64,000 bases of DNA from Rutidosis leptorrhynchoides (taxonomy: Eukaryota; Streptophyta; Magnoliopsida; Asterales; Asteraceae). How positions within the stretch are numbered: position 1 is the first letter of the stretch; each line of letters begins with the position of its first letter. The stretch is from positions 207,113,001 to 207,177,000 of the forward strand of contig NC_092336.1 of the NCBI RefSeq assembly GCF_046630445.1, written 5' to 3'. Positions 12,391-28,895 of this stretch are shown here, one piece after another. The translations under genes were made by a program, and so were the position numbers. Under the pieces are notes generated by a model. It made no database searches. It saw nothing but the letters and a program-made list of their open reading frames with translations, and was not told where the DNA came from.

Positions 12391-12399
12391 ATTTATATA
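12391..12399 (-). promoter_or_regulatory. TATA box of the GLTP gene
   Basis: CTATATAAAT on the minus strand, about 100 bp upstream of the leader-intron donor. It is the only good TATA motif in the proper place. Confidence 0.6.
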
Positions 12400-12429
12400 G
12401 ATTCACAGGGAAATGATAATATCGTAAAA

Positions 12430-13103
12430 TTTTCTAACAAGTCCTTTTATTTTATAATTTTGACACTTTCACCCATTAGTGTTTTTTTACATGGTTGACT
12501 GTGAGACTAATTGCCATATTAATTAATTCATCTCACCAAATTAATTCCACTATCCCTTGTCAAACTATATCTACATTGAATAGCTCTAAGACCCATGATA
12601 ATTGCATTGATAGAGATCGTAGAGCCTCTTGTGCATAAATTAAAAAAAAAATGGAAAAAATTCAAAGAATGTAAATAATTTGAAGGTTTTAATGGGTCGG
12701 ATTTAAGCCATAACAATTCACCCAAAGGTCAGCGACGAAGCTCGGTTTTAGTTAGCTTTTGTTCGAAGTGTGTTTTTTAGTTTTAGTTTACTGCTTTCGA
12801 GCACCGTCCGCGATCTCCGTTTTGTATCTTCTTTATTCTTTTTCTCTTTCCGAGAAAAAGATGATTAGTTATAAAAGTTTTCGTTTTTTTGAAGAAAAAA
12901 ATAATAGTCAAAAGCAAAGGTGACAACCATTAATGATGAAATCTATGATTCATCATTTTTGTATGAGTCCTTTGAATATTCAAGTTAGGTAGATATTGCA
13001 GGTGGTTCTAAAAAGATTTGTAACAACAAATGGGTGGGTGCTCAATCAGCTAGTAAATCAACGAAGGTTGTATTGGGAAAATTCAGTAGTGTTGAATAGC
13101 TTG
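12430..13103. other. Intergenic, nothing recognised
   Basis: AT-rich DNA without a convincing ORF, repeat or element end. It forms the left target flank of the LTR element that follows. Confidence 0.5.
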
Positions 13104-13108
13104 GTCGC

Positions 13109-13483
13109 TGATCAAGCCAAAAACTGACCTGAGTGCATCTTGTGGGGGAACCGCCTCTTTACACTCCGGGTGGCCGTGTTAACCCGTCGAGATAGTTCTC
13201 ATCGAGGGTGGTAAAGAGGGCGGTTTGGTGGTGGTAGACTTTTGCCGAGCCTCCATGAATATTGATGAGAGGAGAAGAAGTTCTCAATTCATGTTGTATC
13301 TTGTGTGTGTAGAATGAATGAATGTCCCCCGGAAGCCTCCTAGTTTTCATTATATAGTAAGGAGTGGGCCAAGCCCATCAGGGGTAGTCCACTAAAAGGA
13401 GCCCACTAATATTGGTCCATTAAGATAACATATTAAGAATGACTTGTGGATATTAATAGTCCATAATAATACCCACGTCATCA
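13109..13483 (-). repeat. Left LTR (3' LTR) of the 8.5 kb element
   Basis: 375 bp, TG..CA ends, near identical to 21233-21609. It is preceded by the target duplication GTCGC. Confidence 0.93.
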
Positions 13484-13491
13484 AGTCCCCC

Positions 13492-13531
13492 AAGTTCGAT
13501 ATGACAGGCTCATACATGTCGTGTCGAACTT
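13492..13531 (-). other. Hairpin next to the polypurine tract, copy A
   Basis: A 40 nt inverted repeat with a stem built on AAGTTCGATATGACA and its near complement TGTCGTGTCGAACTT. On the minus strand it is followed at once by GGGGGACT and the LTR, so it sits just before the polypurine tract. Related hairpins lie at 13770, 14719 and 32317. Confidence 0.75.
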
Positions 13532-13769
13532 CTTCAATCATGTCATCACTACGGAAAACCCACCAAAAAAGGCCCAATAAGTGTAAGGCTTTAATGAGTA
13601 GCTCACTAAAGAAGCCCATTAAGGTAAGCCTGCTATAAAGAGCTAATGGGCAAAGTACCTCCAAAATGTCATCACTGATGACGAGCTTGTCGCGATGCCA
13701 AATAACGAAATGAGTACGAAACCTATATCTCAACAAACGTCTTGCGCAAAAGACGTCGTCAAGTCTCCC

Positions 13770-13809
13770 AAGTTCAATATGACAGACTAATACACGTCAT
13801 GTTGAACTT
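13770..13809 (-). other. Hairpin of the same type, copy B
   Basis: Also 40 nt, with stem AAGTTCAATATGACA against TGTCATGTTGAACTT-like sequence. It again has a tract like GGGAGACTT on the minus-strand side, though no LTR follows. Stem changes relative to copy A occur on both sides. Confidence 0.7.
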
Positions 13810-14718
13810 GTCATATCACTTCAAAAGATGTCATCTCAATCGATGATGAACTAATTATGAGGCCAAATAAGAAGAAGATGGCATGAAGTTTGAAAACTCA
13901 CATGTATCTCGACCAAATAACGAAACTAGCCGCAAAAAATTAGGAGCTTGAAGTTTCTCAAAAGGCTAATTACGAGTTCAATCGTCTAAGTGCAACCATC
14001 TCGGTCGTCTTCTCTAGGGGCCTTGTTGCTAACAACTGTAACAACATACAACTGTGCTGTAAGGATGCTACCCGTCATCACGGATGCATAGCGTTATCAA
14101 GTTAACTTGTATAATTATTGTCATGACATGCATGTATCTAGACCATGCCGAGATAAACGCGAGGGGTACGAAACCCGAAGGTATCCCGTTACGGTGTCAC
14201 TTTGCGTACGTTTCTACGCGAAGTGCCGTTCATGCCGTTCGAAAGCTAGATTATACTTTGGTCATGGCATGTGTAACATATCAATGGACTTACATTATTA
14301 CATTCTTACGAAACACCGAAGTGCGGCCATAGACAGTTACATAACACATTCGTTAAAATTGGGAAATGCAATGTGTGTAAATTGATAAGCAACCAAGAAG
14401 AAAAGTCTGATGCGCAACGCGCCTATAAATTTTGGTGATCAGCCAAAACAAAATTGGGAACTTAACAGTTCGCCAAATGTAATATTCCTTCAGGTTGGTT
14501 GGGTGCCAAGCTCGTGGCACAAGTATTCCTTCAGGCATCTCCAAGTGGAACGGTAACGTTTCAACCACTACATAAAAGGCCTTCCCAATTTAGCCTAAGT
14601 AAATCACCCGAAAGGGATGAACGTGATTTCACACGCTGGTTATAATGACGCCAGGAATACATCTTACAAAAGTGTACTGAAATATGAACTATAGCATGGT
14701 ATAGCATCTCAGTCCCCC

Positions 14719-14758
14719 AAGTTCGGTATGATATTATGCAAAGTATCATATTGAACTT
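14719..14758 (-). other. Hairpin of the same type, copy C
   Basis: Third 40 nt copy, stem AAGTTCGGTATGATA against TATCATATTGAACTT, next to GGGGGACT on the minus strand. No LTR follows, so it is a module repeated inside the element. Confidence 0.7.
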
Positions 14759-14814
14759 ATATATCGTGCATGTCAGCTTTTAGTCCGGATCAGGACATGT
14801 AATTTGAACTAGCA

Positions 14815-15060
14815 CAACTCTTCAGATGGTGTAACGTGAGCTCTTACTCCGAGGAGCGATGTGGATGTACCCGATGGCATCACCCGAGCTCTTAATCGGT
14901 AGCGTATCATAGCACTTACCCGATAGTGTAATGTGAGCTCTTCGAGACACGACATGGCTCTTATCCGATGGCGTCAAGATAGTGACATGACACATTTAAA
15001 ATGATGTCATGATAGTAGCGCGAAACCTGGTGCGATGCCATGGGTTTACGTAGCACAATC
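14815..15060. repeat. Degenerate repeats with CCGATGGCATCA and GAGCTCTTA
   Basis: The phrase GAGCTCTTA.TCGGTAG or GAGCTCTTACTCCGAGG recurs at intervals of roughly 50-60 bp, mixed with CCGATGGCRTCA. It is non-coding and forms the left outlier of the larger array. The stretch 15061-15639 shows nothing further. Confidence 0.5.
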
Positions 15061-15639
15061 ATGGAGTTAGAATATCAGGTTTGTAACATTACCTCTATAT
15101 CCTCTTGTATATCAAATTAAACCGTTGTTCGGTGGCATGACAAAATGTACTCTTACATAGTCGTTAGAAGTCCTCAAATAGTCTCATGAGCATATCATGT
15201 GCATTATATAAGATATTTTTTAATATTTCTTGATGAGATATTTTCTTTAATGTTTCTGCAAAGCCATGTCTCTGACTGCCAGCTACTTGTCCTATCCCTA
15301 AAGTTAATAAACCTGTTTCCTTGCATGTACACAGAGAAAGAACAGCATCCAATGAATTAAAGCCAAAGTAGACCTATATTATGTGCACGTGTTTAACACC
15401 AAGGCCACATTAAACTTTTGTCACCAACATTAGTTGCTAGGTAATTACCTCAATATGCATTATAAATCGTTTTATAAGAGGTTATGTAAGCAAAATTATG
15501 CCATCTTCTGTTTTCTTTTATTTCGAGGCATAACGAAACTTCAATCTTTAAAAGAAAAGACACCTTTATATTGATCAATTAAGCATTGATCGCTTGATGA
15601 CTCAAATTAGGGGTGAATCTGAACGTATCACATCATTCA

Positions 15640-17960
15640 AAACGGCATCACATCCAAGATGATGTCACTCCGTAATGGCGTCATGTCTCACGTGCCTCAT
15701 ACTGATCTCGTGATGCCATGGTCTAATATTATCCGCATGCCACAAACGATTTGCGTGATACCAAGTTTCTGTCCGAAGGTGAGTCCATGGCGGGCTTATT
15801 GCGGTGCCGCAGCGGACCCTTACCACCTCCGTAGCACGTACCGTACTTATATACATATTGTAACGGCCTTCGAATTAGATTATATCATGCCAGACGTATC
15901 TCCGTATCGTATTACCGTACCGTAACGGTCTTCAACCCATACATCATAACGAACTTATATCTCTGAGCTATAACGGATTTAAAAAACATGCGGCAACGGA
16001 CTTATGTTGATATGTCACGGAATTACAAAGCATGCCACTACGGACTTATGTTGGTACCGTCACAGACTTACAAATCATGCCGCAACAGACTTAACATCAC
16101 AATCTTAATGAATTTATGTTGGGTTCGTAGCACTCATTGTTGGTGGCGTAACGGACTTATTGTCACCGCCATGGCAGACTTCTAATGTGGTGCTGTCGTA
16201 ATGGAATATCATCTCCATAGCGGATTTATTTGTCATCAAAATAATGCACCGTCATGTATGGCGGACTTCAAATCATGTAGTATCGTGACAGACTTATCGG
16301 TGTTGCTGATGCGGCAGACTTTGAATGTAATGCAGAACGGACTTGAATTGGTGCCGTAGCGGACTTAATGTCACCTCGGACTTGTTCACCTCTGCAACGT
16401 ACTTCAAATGTAACGTTGTTACGGACTTATGTTAATGTCGTGACGTTTATCTCGGTGTCGTAATCGTCTGCAATTGAGACACCGCAACAGACTTATCTTT
16501 ATGCCGTTGCCGTAGCGAATTTCAAATGTAATTTCACAACGGACTTATCTTGTAGCCGTAACAGATTTATTACTGCTGGCGTAGCAAACTCGGTGCCGTA
16601 ACGGGCTTATCATCACTGTCGTAGCGCACATGTTATTTAGTGACGTACTTTTAATGTAATGCCCGGACCAAAATTGGTGCCATGACGGACGTATTACACG
16701 TCAACCGTTAAAACGGGCTTTAGTTTCTTCCTCACTTGTCCCGATTTGTTGCTGTTTGTAACCTGTGTTTTTTTACATTAAGTCAGTACGCGCATATATA
16801 ACAAATTTGTATGCAAGCAAATATGTCTTGCGCTAGGAACGATCTTGGAGCCCGGATTACGATGATGCGTTGTCTGTACAACCGTGCCACCACAGCTGAG
16901 TGTTCCATCTCTGAATTTCCCCGAACCTCATAGCTCATGACCAGGAACGTACGTAATGGATGTACTTGTACCATAAATCCGGATACAATAATATGCATGT
17001 TTGCCTTCACATTTGATATAGCTTTATATATAGTATATATAAAAATAAAAGTGGCTTTATGCGTTGATCGATTCTTCATTACATGTCCTGTACAGCTTTT
17101 ATGCAAGTCTTTAATCTTTTGTTGTAAACATTTGTGCAAACCAAATAAAGCATCGTTGAATGCATCTTCATGACACTTCTGTTGTTATTCTGCTTGATTT
17201 CTATATCCTTGTACTAACCGTACCTTCTTGGTGACGTGGCGTACAACTGTCACCGGCTATACCATTTCAATGCCTCTGGATGCCTCAACGTTCGGACTAA
17301 GCTTGGTGTCATAACAGACGTCTATCACCGCCATAGCGGATCTCAAATTTAACGCGATTACGGAGTTATTTTCATGGCATAACGTCCTTATCATTACTAT
17401 AGCTGTCTTCAAATGCAGTTGCATTTTGGACCTATCTCACTGTCAACCAACTGATCGTCACTGTTGCAACGGGCTTATGTGGCGTTACGGACATGTTGTC
17501 CTATCGTAGTGGACGTTGTACCTCCAAAACAGTCTTCAATATGCATGCGTGACGTTAAGGTCTTATTCAACACTACATATACGACTTCAAAAGTAATGTC
17601 GCAACGGACTTATCTTGGTGCCGCTACACGTAGCGTACTTCAATGTAAATAAGCAATAGAACTATTTTAATCTGTCACGGGCTTTTCGTCACCTCCATAG
17701 CGTACTTCAAAAGTGATGCTGTTAGACCTCAAATGTCGTTCCGTAACGGATGTATCTTTGTGGCGTAGCACGTATTTTTTGTAGTAGACTTCATTTTTGG
17801 TGCGGTAATGGACCGAGGTTTTCTCCATGGCGAACTTCGAATGTGATGCCGTTACGGTCTTATCTTGTGCCGTAACAAATTTGTCTTACTTCCGTACTAC
17901 GCATTTCTTGGTGTTGTACGTGACAGACTCACATTTGCCTTTACAGGCATTTCTCGGTAG
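15640..17960. repeat. Degenerate array of GCCGTAACGGACTT units
   Basis: Dozens of variants of GTGCCGTAACGGACTTATCT and GTAGCGGACTTCAAATGTAA follow each other at spacings of about 25-40 bp. The core CCGTWACGG is itself a near palindrome. The array is densest at 15880-16720 and 17210-17960; 16720-17210 is a non-repetitive interruption. No long ORF crosses it. It makes up about a third of the interior of the 8.5 kb LTR element. Its function, if any, is unknown. Confidence 0.75.
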
Positions 17961-18356
17961 CGATAACTGTGTGAACTTGATTGTACCCCAAATTTTCGAG
18001 CCATTGTAAGGTTGCTGATTCAGACCGCATCATAGCTGTAAGTAATGGCATCACAGAGCATTAACCGTGATCACCTGCAAAAATCTTTTGATGATGTTGA
18101 ATGTATTGTTTGGCTGTACTATACTATGATTCTTCTCTGCCTCGTTTGCCTACTTCATAATTTATGGTATGTAAAAGCCATACTCGATGGCATAATGGAG
18201 CTCAACGCCATGCCTGGAGTTGACGTATCATCCTGAACTCGATTTCTCGTTGTCACATGATACCAAAAGGAAAACAATTAGATATCGAATCAAAACGAAA
18301 TTGATGACAACAAAAGCAGGTATATGTATAACTCATACGTACCCGCATACCGTAAA

Positions 18357-18435
18357 GCTAAATGTTTCTCATGAGTTCGAGTCTCGAAGCATGTTAAACG
18401 AGTGTACACAATGCATCACATGAGAAACATTTAGC
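18357..18435. repeat. Perfect 17 bp inverted repeat
   Basis: GCTAAATGTTTCTCATG at 18357-18373 is exactly repeated in inverse at 18419-18435, with 45 bp between. It could form a stem-loop in the element's transcript. Confidence 0.75.
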
Positions 18436-18956
18436 AAAAATAATTAGATAACAAACAAATAAAACCGAACATGTAACACTGTGTAAACCTCTGATTTGAG
18501 ATTACTGAATGATTGATCATTGCAATGGATGAGCATAAATCCACAACAAGAAAAACTCAAACCATGCTGAGTAGTTCAAACCAATTCTGACTACAATATT
18601 ATTGCATACTATGCAGAAAATAATAGTACCAGTTGCTTCCTTTCATGTACTTGAGTTACCCAATCTTATTTAGACTCCCATTAGTGCAGCGTGATGAGGG
18701 ATTTTTTGCCCCATCACGCCCCCCATCACCCCTCTATGGGGCTCGATGGGGTTTGATTCCGGCCGGCGCGATGGCTCCATCACATGAAGGTGATGGGCCG
18801 AGCTGCGAATGGGTGAATGACACGTGTTTTGGACCGTTGAACTAGCCGTTTGCTTTTTTTTTTCTTTCTATAAATACCCCAACTCTTTATACAATTATTC
18901 ACACACATTTCATTCAATATTATTAAAATTCCTATTCTATACTTCAAAAAAATAAA

Positions 18957-19517
18957 ATGGTACGTGGGTTGTTCCAAATGTTTAATATTTGGGATTCCGA
19001 CGATGAAGAGGATTTGGATTTTTTACGAGAAATGGCCGAAGAATTGGATGCTGAAGAAGCTGCCAACGAAGACCGAGTTCGAAAGCGTCAAGTTTACCTA
19101 CGTAGAGATCGTGAAGAAGCAGGTAAAAATTTACACAAACATTATTTTTCAGAGCATCCAACTTATCTTGATCGTTGGTTTAGAAGACGTTTTAGAATGA
19201 GTAGAGATTTATTTTTACGCATCCAAAATGACATACTTAGTTATGATGTAGAACCTTTACCTAGTCATTTCGAGTATTTTAAACAAAAAAGAGATGCGCT
19301 TGGTAGACTAGGTTTTACTACTGAGCAAAAGATTTCATCTGCGTTGCGTCAATTGGCGTATGGTACAGCAGCAGACATGTTTGATGAATATTTACAAATG
19401 TCTGAAGCCACATCATGTATATTTACAAATGTCTGCGTTGTTCATGTCCAACTTCGACATGATCTTACTGAACACATTTGGAGCCTTCCCCCAAACTTTA
19501 GAACTATGAATGGTTAA
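18957..19517 (+). pseudogene. PIF/Harbinger transposase, N-terminal part only
   Basis: This 186-codon ORF starts MVRGLFQMFNIWDSDDEEDL and goes through an acidic and then basic N-terminal region to HYFSEHPTYLDRWFRRRFRM (residues about 61-80) and GFTTEQKISSALRQLAYGTA (about 118-137), the typical plant HARBI1-like layout with DEYLQMSEATS after it. From about residue 155 the frame leaves the family, and the catalytic DDE nuclease domain that should follow is absent. The ORF is about half the usual length of near 400 residues. A 44 bp segment around 19455-19502 (TTTGGAGCCTTCCCCCAAAC) is repeated at 19575-19620, suggesting an internal deletion and filler repair. It cannot be an active nuclease by itself. 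Confidence 0.85.
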
Positions 19518-19848
19518 TTTGTGTGGTTGTTGTATTTTTAATTTAATTGTTGTATTTTAATAAATTGTTGTTTGGACATGATCTTACTGAACACATTTGG
19601 AGCCTTCCCCCAAACTTTATAAATTGTTGTTGTATTTTAATAAATTCTTGTATTTTAAGTATTTTGAATTTCAACTTTGGATTCATGTAATACAGTAGTG
19701 ATGAGCAGAGATGCTCTGCATAAAGTAGTGGTGAGCAGAGATGCTCTATATAAAGCTGTTTCCACTATTACCTTTATTAAAGCTGTATTCAACATGTGAT
19801 TTTAATTCATGACCATTGGATTCGTTCAAACACTTGCTTCAATCCCCT

Positions 19849-19873
19849 AATAATAATAATAATAGTAGTAGTA

Positions 19874-19968
<95 letters not shown>
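19849..19968. repeat. (AAT)n microsatellite
   Basis: About 40 AAT or TAA units with a few AGT variants near its left end, inside the Harbinger element. Confidence 0.95.
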
Positions 19969-19969
<1 letters not shown>

Positions 19970-20696
19970 TAAAATGAAAAACTAAAATTAAAATTAACTC
20001 CATCACATAATCATCACGCCCACCACTACAAACTCCATCACGCCATCACCTCATCACATTTGCCAACTCAGCACTATACCCCACAAAAACCCCCATCACC
20101 CGCCATCACCCCGTCACCATTAAAAAGGGTCTTAGTGTTTCATTGCCGTATTCATAATTAAAAAGGAATACAACTTTTCTTAATTGAAATGGTCGATGAA
20201 CCATTTAATTTAATGCATCTAACAATCATTGCCATAAGCAGTTACAATATGAGAGGTTATTATATTTAATTTTTTCGACAGTTGCATGAATTAATTCGTT
20301 CAGGTCGGTTACCCCTTAACTTACATTAACTTGACGGTTAACTCACCAAGTACCTCCATGTTGCCCATCAGTTTTGACGGTTACTAAAAATGAAACGTCT
20401 TCCTCCAATTGAATAGCTGGATGCATTTAACCAATTAAGTCGGTTACACTTTCCTTGAGTGCACGCATTAACAAACAAGCTTCATTTAATTACTAATCAA
20501 CGGATTCCAGAAATACTAAAAAGTCAATGATCATTAGTTTTTGAAACCGGCGGTTACATATCAACAAAGTGCCTCAATTATGGTTTTGACGGTTTTGTTA
20601 AAACCAAACATTAATTGTCACGTACGGTTTCTAAAATAAAGAACGATCATTTTCCATGCAATTAATAAGGCAAAGTGCTACCATTTAATTAAAATC

Positions 20697-20820
20697 GACA
20701 ATAGACGGTAATCAAGAGGTAACTTACCTCGAAAAACGTAACCACTTCTGTGGTTATCAAGAGGTAACTTGTGCAATAGACGGTTATCAAGAGGTAACTT
20801 AACCGCTTCTGTGGTTTTCT
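20697..20820. repeat. Short tandem repeats with GGTTATCAAGAGGTAACTT
   Basis: Three spaced copies of CAATAGACGG or GTGGTTATCAAGAGGTAACTT-like text, each followed by CTTCTGTGG in two cases. Non-coding interior of the LTR element. The rest of 20135-21211 shows nothing further. Confidence 0.65.
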
Positions 20821-21211
20821 TCCGATTGAAGATTGGCGGTTACTCAATACCATAATGTTCTTCTACCTTCCATTAATTGGATATGGGGTTACCTGCAATT
20901 TACATTAAGAGGAGCTATGCCACAAAACTGCAATTAATTGAACAACTCCACCGTCACCATTTCAACTTTAATCTACGTGGTCTTATTAATCATTAGCCAT
21001 AGTACCACAAAAACATTTCGTTAGTTTCAATGGCATAAAAGATGCAACTGGGAATTTTTTGATTGTTAAATAGAACAACTAACCTCTGTTGATCATAAAC
21101 TCCGTTAATTCTTCCATTGTACATGTTTTTAAAGTTTCAGAAAACTTACCGATCAATTAGATTGAATGCAAATTTCCTGATGTAAGGTGAGAATGTGAGA
21201 CTATTCGAAGC

Positions 21212-21231
21212 GGTCCCACGAATAGCGCCAA
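21212..21231 (-). other. Primer binding site of the 8.5 kb LTR element
   Basis: On the minus strand the 20 nt directly after the LTR read TTGGCGCTATTCGTGGGACC. This resembles the TTGGCGCCGTCTGTGGGAA form found in Tat-lineage Gypsy elements. It fixes the element's direction. Confidence 0.6.
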
Positions 21232-21232
21232 A

Positions 21233-21609
21233 TGATCAAGCCAAAAACTGACCTGAGTGCATCTTGTGGGGGAACCGCCTCTTTACACTCCGGGTGGCCG
21301 TGTTAACCCGTCGAGATAGTTCTCATCGAGGGTGGTAAAGAGGGCGGTTTGGTGGTGGTAGACTTTTGCCGAGCCTCCATGAATATTGATGAGAGGAGAA
21401 GAAGTTCTCAATTCATGTTGTATTTTGTGTGTGTGTAGAATGAATGAATGTCCCCTGGAAGCCTCCTAGTTTTCATTATATAGTAAGGAGTGGGCCAAGC
21501 CCATCAAGGGTAGTCCACTAAAAGGAGCCCACTAATATTGGTCCATTAAGATAACATATTAAGAATGACTTGTGGGTATTAATAGTCCATAATAATACCC
21601 ACGTCATCA
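21233..21609 (-). repeat. Right LTR (5' LTR) of the 8.5 kb element
   Basis: 377 bp, near identical to 13109-13483 and followed by the target duplication GTCGC at 21610-21614. Confidence 0.93.
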
Positions 21610-21954
21610 GTCGCTAACGACAAGTTAAAACGTAAGTATGAACATTCCTATTGCCTCTTGAAAGACCTGAGCCTTAGGTTGTAAATCAAGGGGTAAAATG
21701 ATCAGGCCATGGCCAGGTTGTCTGCTTGGTCGTGGCTTGGTCACCGGGATCATAACTTGACTTTAACCGTTTTCGTTCTAGATTTTTCGTCTTAAGTCTA
21801 TATTCTTCAATTTTTGTTGCATCGTCTTCGTAACCACTTCAACTACCAAATAAAGCAAGTAAATGCTTAAATCTTTGATAAAGTTAATTTATTGATTATA
21901 AATAGGGGTTAATATTGGGGTAACACGTGACTTTTTAGCCGATATCAGTAGATT

Positions 21955-22263
21955 TTGAATCGGTCTTTTCCACTAGCGGTCAAATTATTTCGGAAAGAAG
22001 ATCAAAACTTACCCCCAAATCCGCGGAAGTACGTGTATAGGTTACAACATGTGACACCGTTGGAAGGTCCACTAGGTGAAGACGTTGAAGAAACTATCAA
22101 TATAGAAAAAGAAGTCGGGATATCACTTCCAACGACCGAATTAGATGAAGGTGAATTCGAACCCTTTGACGTTGACAAAAAGATAATATCGGATGACTTA
22201 TTATATGAATACGATATAACGGGTGATAGCGATTTCGAAGCTCAATATACAATAAAACACTGA
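21955..22263 (+). CDS. Unrecognised ORF, 102 codons, acidic C-terminal half
   Basis: The ORF starts MNRSFPLAVKLFRKEDQNLP and has an acidic tail with DDLLYEYDITGDSDFE before the stop. I do not recognise a domain, and there is no signal peptide or membrane segment. About 200 bp downstream lies what looks like a hAT transposon end, so it may be the last remnant of that element's gene rather than a host gene. The 340 bp to its left, up to the LTR element, shows nothing. Confidence 0.3.
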   Translation: MNRSFPLAVKLFRKEDQNLPPNPRKYVYRLQHVTPLEGPLGEDVEETINIEKEVGISLPTTELDEGEFEPFDVDKKIISDDLLYEYDITGDSDFEAQYTIKH

Positions 22264-22439
22264 TAATTTTTGGGTAATAGCCTTGTCGAAGCTCGAAATG
22301 TATTAGCATTTATATTCTCGACGTTTGTATATTTGTATTGTTTAGATAAAATTATAATTATTGTGATGTGATGAGTTTTTGTATTTTATATTTTTAATTG
22401 TATTGTTTAAAAAAAATTATGCTCATATCGAATTATTTT

Positions 22440-22712
22440 TTTTAGTTAATTTTAACATTTACCCGCAACATAAATAAAAAGAAAAAAAACGAATCCGAAG
22501 TCGAAACCGAAAATATCATAATTAGAATCCGGAAAAAAAACTGATGTAGTAAAAACCCGATTCAAAACTGAAAAACCCGATTACGAAAAAAAAAAAACTA
22601 GAAAAATCCGATTGTGAAACCAAACCGGAGTGTTTTTAGAACCAGTTCCGGATCAGGTTGTTTTTTAGAACCAATCCGGATCCAATTTAAAACCGGTTCT
22701 ATGTACCTCTAG
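22440..22712 (+). mobile_element. Probable right end of a hAT-type element
   Basis: Runs of AACCCGATT, CCGGATC and AACCGGTTC lead to TATGTACCTCTA at 22712. Read in inverse this begins TAGAGGTACATAGAACCGG, a common form of plant hAT ends. No matching left end was found between the 8.5 kb LTR element and here, so it appears truncated. 22713-23098 shows nothing certain. Confidence 0.4.
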
Positions 22713-23098
22713 CAATAGCATTAGGCCAATATATAAAAAAGGCAACAAAAAGGTGGATGAATCAACTAACCGTTGTATTCAACAAAAATAACATCAAACG
22801 GGTGATATCCTTATATCATCAATATTATTTAGCCATACGCTAATAAATTGAATTTCAGGCAGGTTTAAAACTCATGAAAATTTGATTCTACCATTCTCAT
22901 GGCGTCTCTCACCTTTTTTAACCTAATTATTGACTTGAGGTCTATTCGGAAGCAATCTCTCTATCCATTGAACATTGAGAGGGAGAACTTTCTCTACTCT
23001 TGAGATGTTTCACTCTGGGTGAAGAAATGACGTCTTTATTCTAGAATAGAGAAAGAATTGTCTACATCTTACCTCTCACATACTCCACTTTTGAGAAA

Positions 23099-23668
23099 TT
23101 GGATTTCGTCGTTGCTGCTACCAAATATGCTTTAAAGCATTCTAATGTAAAACGCATTAAATCTCGCATGACCAAATACGATAGTGGTTGTTCTATGTGT
23201 GATTATAGGGTGGAATCCATGGACCATATCTTTTTTGGTTGCCCCATTGCCTGCGATATATGGCATAGAATCAGCTTGTGGATTGATGTGCATTGGCCGA
23301 GACTAGAGACTTGGATTGAGTGGTTAGCATGGTTCGATAGTTGGCATGCTTCGTCTATTGTGAAGACTAAGTTGTACGTGATCATCGCTACTTCCTTTTG
23401 GCACATATGGAGACACAGAAACAGTATCATCTTTGCTTCCCCGTTTATGAAGGAGGAGCTCATTTTTGATTCGATTCGTAATTATGCTTTTAATTGGTTT
23501 TGTAATAGAAGTAATATTTATATTAGATGGGATGAGTGGCTTTTAAAGCCATTATAATCGTTTTGTGTTTTGGCGTTTTAGCCGTTGTATGTTCGTTGGT
23601 GGCCTTTCCCTAGCTGCTAGCTAGGGGGTTGTTTTTTTAATAAAATCTCAGCTGTTCGAAAAGAAAAA
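23099..23668 (+). mobile_element. LINE (L1-type) 3' end, 5' truncated
   Basis: The 152-codon ORF at 23099-23557 is the C-terminus of a plant L1 reverse transcriptase protein: residues about 30-60 hold the zinc-binding zf-RVT pattern CSMCDYRVESMDHIFFGCP, followed by IWHRISLWIDV, TSFWHIWRHRN and the end WDEWLLKPL. After the stop there is a 3' region of about 110 bp ending AATAAAATCTCAGCTGTTCG and an A-rich tail. The endonuclease and catalytic RT domains are missing, as expected of the usual 5' truncated insertion. It lies head to tail with the 3' end of the kinase gene. Confidence 0.85.
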
Positions 23669-24035
23669 ATACGATAGTGTCTCCCTCAAAATATGGCATG
23701 ACCTTTATGTCTTTCAGTGACTTATATTTTTGCAAGATCTTATTTTCCTGTAAGCTCTCAACAAACCACATTCACAAAGATAAACCAACAAGCAAGCGAC
23801 AGCATGAAAAGATCCTAATAAGAATCACCGTATCTCCGTTTCAAAACACACAAAATCGAGGAAATAACAGCAGTAATAGTAGTATTCAAATAATACCGTT
23901 ACAAAGAGTATTTTATAACCATAACGAGTACACGAGGCATATGCAGCTCGAATCTCTTAAAAATACTAAAGAGAAACTCGAAAAACAGAGACTCCCCATT
24001 TTTAACAAAATATAAAAGGTAATCTTTTGCCTTAA
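23669..24035 (-). other. 3' flank of the kinase gene
   Basis: Presumed 3' untranslated and downstream region of the casein kinase 1-like gene on the minus strand. No other gene is supported. Confidence 0.45.

Positions 24036-28895
<4,860 letters not shown>

Larger units (their letters stand above)
18673..20131 (+). mobile_element. PIF/Harbinger DNA transposon, internally deleted
   Basis: The element starts GACTCCCATTAGTG and its far end read in inverse starts GACCCTTTTTAATGGTG, an imperfect terminal inverted repeat, with TTA duplicated on both sides (18670-18672 and 20132-20134), the target preference of PIF/Harbinger. Both ends are followed by TGATGG-rich text. At 1.46 kb it is too short for the two genes of a full element, and it holds only a partial transposase. 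It sits inside the 8.5 kb LTR element, so it jumped in later or was carried by it. Confidence 0.85.
13109..21609 (-). mobile_element. Non-autonomous LTR retrotransposon, probably Tat-type Gypsy derivative (8.5 kb)
   Basis: Two LTRs (13109-13483 and 21233-21609) begin TGATCAAG and end ACGTCATCA in plus-strand reading, and the 5 bp GTCGC is duplicated at 13104-13108 and 21610-21614. A primer-site-like TTGGCGCTATTCGTGGGACC on the minus strand sits next to the right LTR and a G-rich polypurine tract next to the left one, so the element points to the left. The LTRs differ by about four substitutions and one 2 bp indel in 375 bp, roughly 1 percent, so the insertion is recent. The 7.7 kb interior shows no gag or pol; it looks structurally whole at its ends but depends on another element. 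The primer site and tract resemble those of Tat-lineage Gypsy elements; the family is inferred from these. Confidence 0.85.

Noticed and set aside
14084-14385. Two overlapping plus-strand open frames in the 8.5 kb element
   Set aside because: No recognisable domain, no codon pattern, and they overlap each other in different frames; likely chance.
16783-17173. Open frames of 118 and 78 codons on opposite strands
   Set aside because: They lie in the interruption of the degenerate array, have no similarity that I recognise and shadow each other.
15640-17960. CRISPR-like array
   Set aside because: Units are too degenerate, spacing is irregular, and the context is a plant LTR element.
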